From an uncultured Chlorobiota bacterium (GTDB lineage: Bacteria; Bacteroidota; Bacteroidia; Bacteroidales; JAADGE01): a stretch of DNA of 33,836 nt. Shown here one piece after another: positions 1 to 7,467 of the stretch. The translations under genes were made by a program, and so were the position numbers. Each line of letters begins with the position of its first letter. Position 1 is the stretch's first letter. The notes beneath the pieces are model-generated. The model was not told the DNA's origin. It was given only the letters and a program-made list of their open reading frames with translations, and searched no databases. The stretch spans positions 1 through 33,836 of the forward strand of contig CAMZKV010000113.1 of assembly GCA_947311445.1 (NCBI GenBank), written 5' to 3'.

Positions 1-714
1 TATGAGATTATTTATTCTGTAATTCCAATTTCTATAAAAATACCTTGTCCTGTATGCGTAACCGACAAGTCGCCATTTAAACAAAGACTTTACTCCGTCA
101 ACAGGTAACTTAATTGCATAATGCACCGGTCGCCAAACATACTTTATAGGTGTTCCCCAAACAACTTTTTGATAAACACGTTTTAGTTTTGAATTATTAT
201 GTTGTCTCCTAAGCTGGTAGTAACAAACCAAACCTTTATATTTAACTTTCAACAAACCTTGTTTGTTTGATTTTCTTTTTTTATATGCAGAAATTTTTTT
301 GTCAAATTTTAGTCTTTTGCCTTTGAGGTAAACATTTGCATCTGAAATCGTTTTGCTTTTATTATCAAATAGTTGGATTATTAAATCTGTGTTATTATCA
401 ATAATCTTAACATCAAAATCTTGGATTGTAGTTAATGAATAATTCAGTTTATTTTGATGGGTACTTGCTTTCAAATAATATCCGTTTTTAAGAACTCCTT
501 TATATTTTTTTTCTGTAAGAAAAGAATCTGCAAGCGTATGAAAAAAAGAATCTTGAAGTTTATCAATTCCTTTTGTATAAAGTAAGTCTGCCTCTTCTTG
601 TGAAAGTTCAAAAATATATGTATAATAACTTGATTTTTTTAAGTCATCAAGCATTTGTGAAAAAGAAATTTTGCTAATAAGAAGCACTAAAAGTAAAAAT
701 AGTATTTTTTTCAT
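1..714 (-). CDS. N-terminal part of a large exported protein, possibly alpha-2-macroglobulin-like (cut by window edge)
   Basis: This reading frame is absent from the ORF track because it runs off the left edge. Reading from the ATG complementary to 712-714, it stays open for 238 codons. It starts with a clear Sec signal peptide (MKKILFLLLVLLISKISFSQ) with no lipobox Cys. The segment around residues 135-185 (DLIIQLFDNKSKTISDANVY, then GKRL and NKQGLLKVKYKG) resembles an Ig-like MG or carboxypeptidase-regulatory fold, of the kind found near the start of Bacteroidota alpha-2-macroglobulin-like proteins. That family assignment is inference: the thioester and bait regions would lie outside the window. 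It could instead be another large exported beta-sandwich protein. It is divergent from valS and has a TAnnTTTG box a short distance upstream. Confidence 0.6.
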   Translation of the reverse strand, partial: MKKILFLLLVLLISKISFSQMLDDLKKSSYYTYIFELSQEEADLLYTKGIDKLQDSFFHTLADSFLTEKKYKGVLKNGYYLKASTHQNKLNYSLTTIQDFDVKIIDNNTDLIIQLFDNKSKTISDANVYLKGKRLKFDKKISAYKKRKSNKQGLLKVKYKGLVCYYQLRRQHNNSKLKRVYQKVVWGTPIKYVWRPVHYAIKLPVDGVKSLFKWRLVGYAYRTRYFYRNWNYRINNLI

Positions 715-734
715 CCTGTTTTTTATAGATATGA

Positions 735-742
735 CAAATATA
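735..742 (-). promoter_or_regulatory. Candidate -7 box for the exported protein at 1-714
   Basis: On the minus strand the sequence reads TATATTTG, matching the Bacteroidota sigma -7 consensus TAnnTTTG. It lies 20 nt upstream of the start codon at 714, giving a short leader. I see no TTTG at the usual 19-21 bp upstream, so the match is partial. Confidence 0.35.
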
Positions 743-876
743 AAAATTTAACCCCCTTAAAAGAAATAGTTTTTTTTTAGGAAGTTGTTAAAAAAAGATA
801 GTTTTAATCACAAGTCACATTCTTATATCGCTTAATTAATATTTGTTTTACATTTCTTATATTAAACTCATTCTGT

Positions 877-884
877 TATATTTG
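877..884 (+). promoter_or_regulatory. Candidate -7 box for valS
   Basis: TATATTTG matches TAnnTTTG and lies 31 nt upstream of the valS ATG. No correctly spaced -33 TTTG is visible; the nearest TTTG is about 31 bp upstream. Confidence 0.35.
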
Positions 885-915
885 CAAAAAATTTTAAATA
901 GACAGAAAAAAAGAA

Positions 916-3552
916 ATGATCAACACTCCAACAAAGTACAATTCAATAGATGTAGAAAAAAAATGGTATCAATATTGGCTTGACAATAAGCTGTTTAAGT
1001 CAGTTCCAGATGATAGAGAACCCTTCACAATTGTAATACCTCCACCAAATGTAACAGGAGTTTTGCACATGGGACATATCCTAAACAATACTATTCAAGA
1101 TATTCTCATTCGCCGTGCTCGTATGAAAGGCAAAAATGCCTGTTGGGTGCCGGGTACCGACCATGCATCAATTGCTACGGAAGCAAAAGTTGTAAATAAA
1201 CTTGCCGAAGAACGCATCAGCAAAGACGATATTACTCGTGATGAGTTTATGAAACATGCTTGGGAATGGACACATAAACATGGAGGAATAATTTTAGAGC
1301 AACTTAAAAAAGTTGGTGCTTCTTGCGATTGGGACAGAACAAAATTTACTTTGGATGATGACCTTTCTGAAAGTGTAATTAAAACTTTTATTGACCTTCA
1401 TGAAAAAGGATTAATTTACAGAGGAGTAAGAATGGTAAATTGGGACACAAAAGCCCAAACAGCTGTTTCTGATGAAGAGGTTGAATACAAAGACGAGCAA
1501 TCAAAACTTTACTACGTAAAATATAAAATTATTGATAGTGATGAATTTATAACTATTGCAACAACACGCCCCGAAACAATTCTTGGCGACTCGGCAATTT
1601 GTGTGCATCCCGAAGACGAAAGATACAAACACCTTAAAGGAAAGAAAGTTATTATTCCTTTGGTTAAACGTGAAGCTCCAATTATTTTTGATGATTATAT
1701 TGATATTGAATTCGGAACAGGAGCATTAAAAGTAACTCCCGCACACGATGAAAATGATTATATGCTTGGGCAAAAACACAATTTGCAAGTAATTGACATC
1801 TTCAACCCGGACGGAACAATGAGTAAAGAAGCTCAACTTTATGAAAATATTGACCGTTTTGAGGTTCGTAAACTAATTGTAAAAGACCTTGAAAAATCAG
1901 GAAATTTTGTAAAATCTGAAAATTACACAAATCGTGTAGGTTATTCGCAAAGAACGCAAGTTGCCATAGAGCCAAAACTTTCAATGCAATGGTTTTTGAA
2001 AATGGAAGAACTTGTAAAACCTGCCATTGAAAATGTAAATAACGGCAACATAAATTTCTCCCCAAAACGTTTTGTAAACACATACAACCATTGGCTAGAA
2101 AATGTTAGAGACTGGAATATTTCTCGCCAACTTTGGTGGGGGCATCAAATTCCTGCATACTATATTTCAGGAACTAACGATTTTGTTGTTGCTGATAATA
2201 TTGAAAAAGCTCTTGAACTTGCAAAAGTTAAAACTGGCAATAATAATCTTACAATTAACGACTTAAAACAAGATGAAGATGTTCTTGACACTTGGTTTTC
2301 ATCTTGGTTGTGGCCAATTTCAGTTTTTGATGGTATCAGAAACCCTGATAATGAAGAAATAAATTACTATTACCCAACAAATGTTTTGGCAACTGGGCAT
2401 GACATTATTTTCTTTTGGGTTGCACGAATGATTTTTGCAGGTTACGAGTTTAGAAATGAACTCCCTTTTAAAGATGTGTATTTTACGGGAATGGTGCGAG
2501 ATGAAAAACGCAGAAAAATGTCGAAACAACTTGGCAATTCACCCGACCCGATTAAGTTAATTGAAAAATATGGTGCTGATGGCGTTCGTTTTGGTATGAT
2601 GCTTTGCTCACCAGCCGGTGGCGATTTACTTTATAATGACAGTTTACCTGAACAAGGAAAAAATTTCACAAATAAAATTTGGAATGCCTTCCTACTAACC
2701 CAATCTTGGGAAGTTGATGAAACCATTGAACAGCCCGAACATTCAAAAGTTGCACTGGACTGGTTTAATGAAAAATTTAATGAGCAAATTGCAAATCTTG
2801 ATGAACTTTATGATACTTTTAAACTTTCAGAAGCATTAATGTTGGTTTATAAATTGTTTAAAGATGAGTTTTCATCTTGGCTTTTAGAAGTTGTAAAACC
2901 GGATTATCAAAAACCAATTGATGCAAAAACATATAAAGCTGTTAAAGATAATTTCGAAAAACTATTGAAAATTCTTCATCCTTTAATGCCTTTTATTACA
3001 GAAGAAATTTGGCACAAATTTGAAACACGCAAAGACGGAGAAAGCATTATGGTTTCAGAAATGCCTAAACCTCAGCCTGTTAACAGCAAAACGATTGCAG
3101 GTTTTGATTTTGCAAAAGAAGTTATTACACAAATTCGCACAATTAGAAAAGAAAAAAATCTTTCGTATAAAAACAAATTAAATCTTTTATATAAAGATGA
3201 AAGTAACAGTTATAATAAAGATTTTGAAACAATAATTACAAGATTAAGCGGGATTGATAATGTTTCAGAAACAAAAGAAAAAGTTGAAGGTGCATCTCAC
3301 TTTGTTGTTAAAAAAGTTGAATTTTTTGTTCCTCTCGGAGATTTAATTGATAAAGATGCAGAAATTAAAAAACTTACAGAAGAACTGAAATATGCAAAAG
3401 GCTTCTTAAATTCTGTAATGAAGAAATTGGGGAATGAACGTTTTGTAAACAATGCACCTGCACAAGTTATTGAAAAAGAAAATGTTAAAAAGGCTGATGC
3501 AGAAGCTAAGATTAAAGCATTGGAAGAGCAAATTGAGAATTTAAATTCTTAG
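916..3552 (+). CDS. valS: Valine--tRNA ligase
   Basis: A class I aminoacyl-tRNA synthetase that charges tRNA-Val in the cytoplasm. The HIGH-type ATP signature is HMGH at residues 51-54, preceded by PPPNVTGVL as in ValRS. The CP1 editing domain is marked by TTRPETILGD around residue 216 and by GTGALKVTPAHDENDY. The second ATP signature is KMSK around 534-537, followed by QLGNSPDP. The anticodon-binding region follows, and a Lys/Glu-rich C-terminal coiled coil of about 65 residues closes the protein. The length of 878 aa is normal and the reading frame is intact. KMSKQ in place of KMSKS is, to my knowledge, a common variant in this phylum and not a defect. The start ATG agrees with the family N-terminus. 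The stop lies just before the left flanking repeat of the transposase locus, so any native terminator may have been displaced. Confidence 0.97.
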   Translation: MINTPTKYNSIDVEKKWYQYWLDNKLFKSVPDDREPFTIVIPPPNVTGVLHMGHILNNTIQDILIRRARMKGKNACWVPGTDHASIATEAKVVNKLAEERISKDDITRDEFMKHAWEWTHKHGGIILEQLKKVGASCDWDRTKFTLDDDLSESVIKTFIDLHEKGLIYRGVRMVNWDTKAQTAVSDEEVEYKDEQSKLYYVKYKIIDSDEFITIATTRPETILGDSAICVHPEDERYKHLKGKKVIIPLVKREAPIIFDDYIDIEFGTGALKVTPAHDENDYMLGQKHNLQVIDIFNPDGTMSKEAQLYENIDRFEVRKLIVKDLEKSGNFVKSENYTNRVGYSQRTQVAIEPKLSMQWFLKMEELVKPAIENVNNGNINFSPKRFVNTYNHWLENVRDWNISRQLWWGHQIPAYYISGTNDFVVADNIEKALELAKVKTGNNNLTINDLKQDEDVLDTWFSSWLWPISVFDGIRNPDNEEINYYYPTNVLATGHDIIFFWVARMIFAGYEFRNELPFKDVYFTGMVRDEKRRKMSKQLGNSPDPIKLIEKYGADGVRFGMMLCSPAGGDLLYNDSLPEQGKNFTNKIWNAFLLTQSWEVDETIEQPEHSKVALDWFNEKFNEQIANLDELYDTFKLSEALMLVYKLFKDEFSSWLLEVVKPDYQKPIDAKTYKAVKDNFEKLLKILHPLMPFITEEIWHKFETRKDGESIMVSEMPKPQPVNSKTIAGFDFAKEVITQIRTIRKEKNLSYKNKLNLLYKDESNSYNKDFETIITRLSGIDNVSETKEKVEGASHFVVKKVEFFVPLGDLIDKDAEIKKLTEELKYAKGFLNSVMKKLGNERFVNNAPAQVIEKENVKKADAEAKIKALEEQIENLNS

Positions 3553-3561
3553 GACGTGAAA

Positions 3562-3759
3562 AAGCGTTAAAACGCTTAGTTGTTTTTTGTAGATTTTATC
3601 CCACGATTAAAATCGTGGGTTATATGGATAAAATTTTATATTTTATTTTTAAACATTACTTTGTTTTAATAAAAAAAACTAAATGAATTAATCATTTTTC
3701 AACCCACGACTTTAGTCGTGAGGTATAGTAGAAACACTAATTTAACCGTTTTAACGGTT
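3562..3759 (+). repeat. Left copy of a ~198-bp direct repeat flanking the Y1 transposase
   Basis: This copy aligns with 4209-4405 with about 12 substitutions and one T indel. The stretch 3584-3697 (114 nt) is identical to 4230-4343. It holds two hairpins. The first, at 3600-3619, is CCCACGATT-AA-AATCGTGGG, a perfect 9-bp stem. The second, around 3703-3722, is CCCACGAC-TTTA-GTCGTGAG, a 6-bp core with an imperfect base. The outer ends are themselves palindromic: AAGCGTT-AA-AACGCTT at 3562-3577 and AACCGTT-TT-AACGGTT at 3744-3759. No coding potential was seen between the hairpins. The structure resembles a REP doublet or an IS200-type MITE. Confidence 0.9.
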
Positions 3760-3772
3760 TACAAAGATAAAA

Positions 3773-4198
3773 ATGTCTCATTCAAAAGTAAAAATATTAG
3801 TACACGGTATTCTTGGAGTTAAAAATCGAGAAAACCTTATTAATTCTGACATTGAAAAACAAGTTCACAGCTTTATACACGAACAACTTGTAGTACTTGG
3901 ATGTTATGCAGAAAAAATTAATGGTACGCCAAATCATGTTCACATTTTATTTCATTTAAACTCTCAGAAAACCATAAGTGAAGTATTTAAGCAAGTAAAA
4001 GGTGCTGTTTCTTATAAAATTAATTTTAATAATTTAACTAAAAATAAATTTTCTTGGCAAGTTGGTTATGGTGCATTTTCTGTTAGTCAGTCTAAAATTG
4101 AAGAAATAAAGAATTATATTGAAAATCAAAAAACACATCATAAAAAGATGACTTTTAGAGAAGAGTATAACAAATTTATTAAACTTTATGGTTTGTAA
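3773..4198 (+). mobile_element. tnpA: IS200/IS605-family transposase TnpA (Y1, HUH nuclease), 141 aa
   Basis: A Y1-family single-strand DNA transposase (Transposase_17 fold). The HUH metal-binding motif is HVH (H55, H57) within PNHVHILF. The candidate catalytic tyrosine is Y115 in KNYIENQKTHHKK, followed by the family C-terminal pattern (M/S)TFREEYNKF. The GYGAFSVSQS segment is also typical of the family. The 141 aa length is complete for a stand-alone TnpA, and no TnpB partner is present. The gene lies between two direct repeats of about 198 bp, starting 13 nt after the left copy and stopping 10 nt before the right copy. This recalls either an IS200 element or a REP-associated (RAYT-like) transposase. 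The frame is intact, so activity is possible but not shown. Confidence 0.92.
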
Positions 4199-4208
4199 AT
4201 TTTTTGAA

Positions 4209-4405
4209 AACCGTTAAAACGCTTACTTGTTTTTGTAGATTTTATCCCACGATTAAAATCGTGGGTTATATGGATAAAATTTTATATTTTATTTTTAAAC
4301 ATTACTTTGTTTTAATAAAAAAAACTAAATGAATTAATCATTTCCCAACCCACGACTTCAGTCGTGGGACATAATAGAAACAATAAAATAACCGTTTTAA
4401 CGGTT
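4209..4405 (+). repeat. Right copy of the ~198-bp direct repeat flanking the Y1 transposase
   Basis: Same orientation and layout as 3562-3759. The hairpins are CCCACGATT-AA-AATCGTGGG at 4246-4265 and CCCACGAC-TTCA-GTCGTGGG at about 4349-4368; here the second stem is a perfect 8 bp. The end sequences AACCGTTAAAACG (4209-4221) and CGTTTTAACGGTT (4393-4405) are exact reverse complements, so this copy has 13-bp terminal inverted repeats. It ends 17 nt before the manC ATG and therefore forms most of the manC upstream region. Confidence 0.9.
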
Positions 4406-4422
4406 TTGAAAAAAAATAATAT

Positions 4423-5511
4423 ATGAACAAAAATAATTATTGCGTAATAATGGCAGGCGGTGTAGGAAGTCGCTTTTGGCCAATTAGCAGAACTAAAAAA
4501 CCTAAACAATTTTTAGATATTTTGGGAACGGGAAAATCTCTTTTGCAACAAACTTATTCGCGTTTTGCACGAGTTTGTCCGCCTGAAAACATCTACATTG
4601 TTACAAGCGAAATGTATGAGAAACAAGTTGCAGAACAACTTCCGGAAATGGACAAAAGACAAATTTTGGGAGAACCTGCAAGAAGAAATACTGCACCTTG
4701 TATTGCATATTCAAACTTAAAAATTAAAGCAAAAAATCCTGATGCAAATATTGTTGTTGCTCCTTCTGACCACTTAATTTTAGATGAGACAAAATTTGTT
4801 GATGTTATTGAAAAAAGTTTTGACTTTGTTTCTGAAAATGACAGCTTATTAACTTTGGGAATAAACCCAACAAGACCGGAAACCGGATACGGCTACATAC
4901 AAATTGAAGATACAAAACCTGCAAATTTTAAATATTTAAATAAAGTTAAAAGTTTCACAGAAAAACCAAACAGGGAAACTGCTGAAAAATTTCTTGAAAG
5001 TGGTGAGTTTGTATGGAACTCAGGAATTTTTATTTGGTCGTTAAAAAGCATAAGTAAGGCTTTTGATAATTTCCTTCCGGAAATTGCTGAAATTTTCTCA
5101 AATACAAATGAAATTTCAACAATTGAAAAAGAGTTGAATTTTGTAAAAACCGCTTATGCAGAATGTAAAAATATTTCCATTGATAACGGTATTATGGAAC
5201 ATGCCGAAAATGTTTTTGTTTACCCTACGGAATTTGGTTGGTCAGATTTAGGAACATGGGACTCTCTTTATGAGCTTTCTGAAAAAGATGAAGATGCAAA
5301 TGCTTTTAACACAAAAAATGTATTTACTTACGACACTAAAAACACTTTAATTAATGTGCCAAAAGAAAAACTTGTAATAGTTGAAGGTTTGGATGGCTAC
5401 ATTATTGCAGAGGCAGATAATATTCTTATGATTACAAAGCGTGATAATGAAAAGAAAATCAGAGAGTTTGTTAAAGATATTGAAGGAAAAAAGGGTAGTG
5501 AGTATATTTAA
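4423..5511 (+). CDS. manC: Mannose-1-phosphate guanylyltransferase (single-domain ManC type)
   Basis: A cytoplasmic sugar nucleotidyltransferase that makes GDP-mannose from mannose-1-phosphate and GTP for glycan synthesis. The nucleotide-binding signature AGGVGSRFWPISRTKKPKQF spans residues 11-30. LGEPARRNTAPCIA, VAPSDHLI, GYGYIQIE, FTEKP and EFVWNSGIFIW follow in the family order. At 362 aa it has the transferase and a short beta-helix-like tail, but no C-terminal phosphomannose isomerase domain, as is usual in Bacteroidota. It sits directly after the transposase repeat, so either the repeat provides its leader or transcription enters from upstream. A strong hairpin terminator follows. The substrate is assigned by family resemblance. 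Confidence 0.92.
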   Translation: MNKNNYCVIMAGGVGSRFWPISRTKKPKQFLDILGTGKSLLQQTYSRFARVCPPENIYIVTSEMYEKQVAEQLPEMDKRQILGEPARRNTAPCIAYSNLKIKAKNPDANIVVAPSDHLILDETKFVDVIEKSFDFVSENDSLLTLGINPTRPETGYGYIQIEDTKPANFKYLNKVKSFTEKPNRETAEKFLESGEFVWNSGIFIWSLKSISKAFDNFLPEIAEIFSNTNEISTIEKELNFVKTAYAECKNISIDNGIMEHAENVFVYPTEFGWSDLGTWDSLYELSEKDEDANAFNTKNVFTYDTKNTLINVPKEKLVIVEGLDGYIIAEADNILMITKRDNEKKIREFVKDIEGKKGSEYI

Positions 5512-5522
5512 TTTTAAGTAAA

Positions 5523-5562
5523 AAAAGATTTCCCAAATATCGTAAAATTGGGAAATCTTTTT
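5523..5562. terminator. Rho-independent terminator, probably bidirectional
   Basis: The stem AAAGATTTCCCAA pairs with TTGGGAAATCTTT across an 11-nt loop. It is followed by T residues on the plus strand and preceded by A residues, so it can serve both manC (+) and the convergent aspartase gene (-). Confidence 0.85.
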
Positions 5563-5575
5563 AATTATAAAATAG

Positions 5576-7444
5576 CTATTTTAAATTATGAGGTTCAAGC
5601 ATATTTTCAGGAGATAATATTTTTTTTATTTCATCTTCTGACAATAAGCCTCTTTCAAGAGTAAGGTCATAAACACTTTTTCCCGTTTCAAGAGCTTCTT
5701 TTGCAATTGAGCTACTATTTTCATAACCAATTACAGGATTTAGTGCAGTTACAATTCCTATGCTGTTTCTAACAACTTCTTCTAGATGTTTTTCGTTAGC
5801 AGTAATTCCATTTATAGTTTTATGTCTTAAAACTGCCATTCCATTTTTCAACATTTCTATTGATTCAAATAAACTTTGAACAATAACCGGTTCCATAACG
5901 TTTAATTCTAACTGTCCTGCTTCGGCTGCCATGGTTACTGTTACATCATTTCCTATTACTTTAAAAGCTATTTGATTTACCACTTCTGGAATTACAGGAT
6001 TTACTTTTCCTGGCATAATTGAAGATCCTGGCTGAACTGCTGGCAAGTTAATTTCATTGAGACCTGCACGAGGACCTGATGACAATAAACGTAGGTCATT
6101 CATTATTTTAGACAATTTAATTGCCAAACGTTTTAGTGATGATGAAAACATTACGAATGAACCGGTATCTTGGGTTGCTTCAACTAAGTTTCTAGCATTT
6201 TCTATTTCTAAACCTGAAATTTCTTTTAGATGTTTAACAACTATGGGGCTATATCTTGGGTCTGCATTTATTCCGGTTCCTATTGCAGTTGCTCCCATAT
6301 TTACATTTAACATTAAATCTGAGTTTCTAATAACACGCTCAATTTCTTCTTCCAAAGTTTCAGCATAGGCTTCAAACTCTTGACCCATTGTCATAGGAAC
6401 AGCGTCTTGAAGTTGGGTTCGTCCCATTTTTAAAACATTCTTAAACTCTTCTGCTTTTTTCTTAAATGAAATTACCAAAAGTTTAAGTTCCTTATTTAAA
6501 GAAATACTACTATTTTTAAGTGCAATTTTTACAGCAGTAGGGTAACTGTCATTTGTTGATTGTGATAGATTTACATGATTATTAGGGTGTACAATATCAT
6601 AGTCACCTTTTTCTTTTCCTAATTTAACAAGTGCAAGATTAGCAATAACTTCGTTAGCATTCATATTTGTGGATGTTCCTGCTCCTCCTTGTATCATATC
6701 TACCACAAACTCTTTATGATATTTTCCATGCAATAGTTCGTCGCATGCAAAAACAATTGCATCACAAATCTCTTTTTCAAGTAATCCAATATCAAAATTT
6801 GCTTTTGCAGCAGCTTTTTTCACCATTGCAAATGCAGTAATAATATCAGGATAGAAACTAATATTCACACCTGATATATTAAAATTCTCCCTTGCTCTAA
6901 GAGTTTGAATACCATAAAAAAACTCGTCAGGAACATTTCTATATCCTAACAAATCGTGTTCTTTTCGTGAAGAACCGGAAACATATTGTGCTCCAATATT
7001 CATAAGCCTGGAACTTGCATGGCTCATTCTTCTTGAAACAATCTGTGTTATTTCAGTGAACATTTTAACAGCAATCTTTCCGTCATTGTGCAATATATTT
7101 TTTAATTTTTCAGAATCAATAACATAAATTTCAGAGTCGGTTAAAGCTCTTGCAGATGTAGAATGAGGAGAATCATCAACAATTGAGCCTTCGCCTATAA
7201 AATCATATTTTTTAAATTGAGTTATCTGTTTTGATTCTCCAAAAGAATTCTTCATATATAACTCAACTTCACCTGAATAAACAATATAAATGTTTTTTCT
7301 TTCAAAATTTTGCTCAAAAAGGATAGAGCCTTCATCATACATTATTGATTTTGTAATTTTAATAATTTTTTCTAATTCAAAATCTTCAAAATGTCCAAAA
7401 AGTTCTGTTCTTTGTAAAAATGTTCTTAATTTATTAATTCCCAT
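5576..7444 (-). CDS. aspA: Aspartate ammonia-lyase with an N-terminal cyclic-nucleotide-binding-like domain
   Basis: Residues about 1-145 form a cNMP-binding (CAP_ED) fold: EGSILFEQN, YIVYSGEVELY, FIGEGS and ARALTDSEIYVID. Residues about 155-622 are a complete aspartase/fumarase lyase: GGAGTSTNMNANEV, HPNNHVNLSQSTND, GRTQLQDAVPM, and the active-site loop GSSIMPGKVNP around 473-483. TSTNMN and the loop favour aspartase, which interconverts L-aspartate with fumarate and ammonia. A normal aspartase is about 470 aa, so this is a genuine in-frame N-terminal fusion. In the phosphate-binding cassette, the Arg expected nine residues after G-E is His94 by eye, so cAMP binding is uncertain. The gene is 23 bp downstream of the HhH protein gene on the same strand and is probably cotranscribed with it. 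Confidence 0.93.
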   Translation of the reverse strand: MGINKLRTFLQRTELFGHFEDFELEKIIKITKSIMYDEGSILFEQNFERKNIYIVYSGEVELYMKNSFGESKQITQFKKYDFIGEGSIVDDSPHSTSARALTDSEIYVIDSEKLKNILHNDGKIAVKMFTEITQIVSRRMSHASSRLMNIGAQYVSGSSRKEHDLLGYRNVPDEFFYGIQTLRARENFNISGVNISFYPDIITAFAMVKKAAAKANFDIGLLEKEICDAIVFACDELLHGKYHKEFVVDMIQGGAGTSTNMNANEVIANLALVKLGKEKGDYDIVHPNNHVNLSQSTNDSYPTAVKIALKNSSISLNKELKLLVISFKKKAEEFKNVLKMGRTQLQDAVPMTMGQEFEAYAETLEEEIERVIRNSDLMLNVNMGATAIGTGINADPRYSPIVVKHLKEISGLEIENARNLVEATQDTGSFVMFSSSLKRLAIKLSKIMNDLRLLSSGPRAGLNEINLPAVQPGSSIMPGKVNPVIPEVVNQIAFKVIGNDVTVTMAAEAGQLELNVMEPVIVQSLFESIEMLKNGMAVLRHKTINGITANEKHLEEVVRNSIGIVTALNPVIGYENSSSIAKEALETGKSVYDLTLERGLLSEDEIKKILSPENMLEPHNLK

Positions 7445-7467
7445 AACTTGTGTTATATTTATAATTT

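Noticed and set aside
1802-2083. Minus-strand ORF of 93 aa inside valS (also 2320-2529)
   Set aside because: Shadow of valS in another frame; no family-like sequence, and the plus-strand gene is complete.
2515-2545. KMSKQ instead of KMSKS in ValRS as a defect
   Set aside because: The last position of the motif varies in this phylum and the catalytic lysines are present.
3562-4405. CRISPR-like repeats
   Set aside because: Only two copies, far too long and separated by a transposase gene; the structure is palindromic and IS/REP-like.
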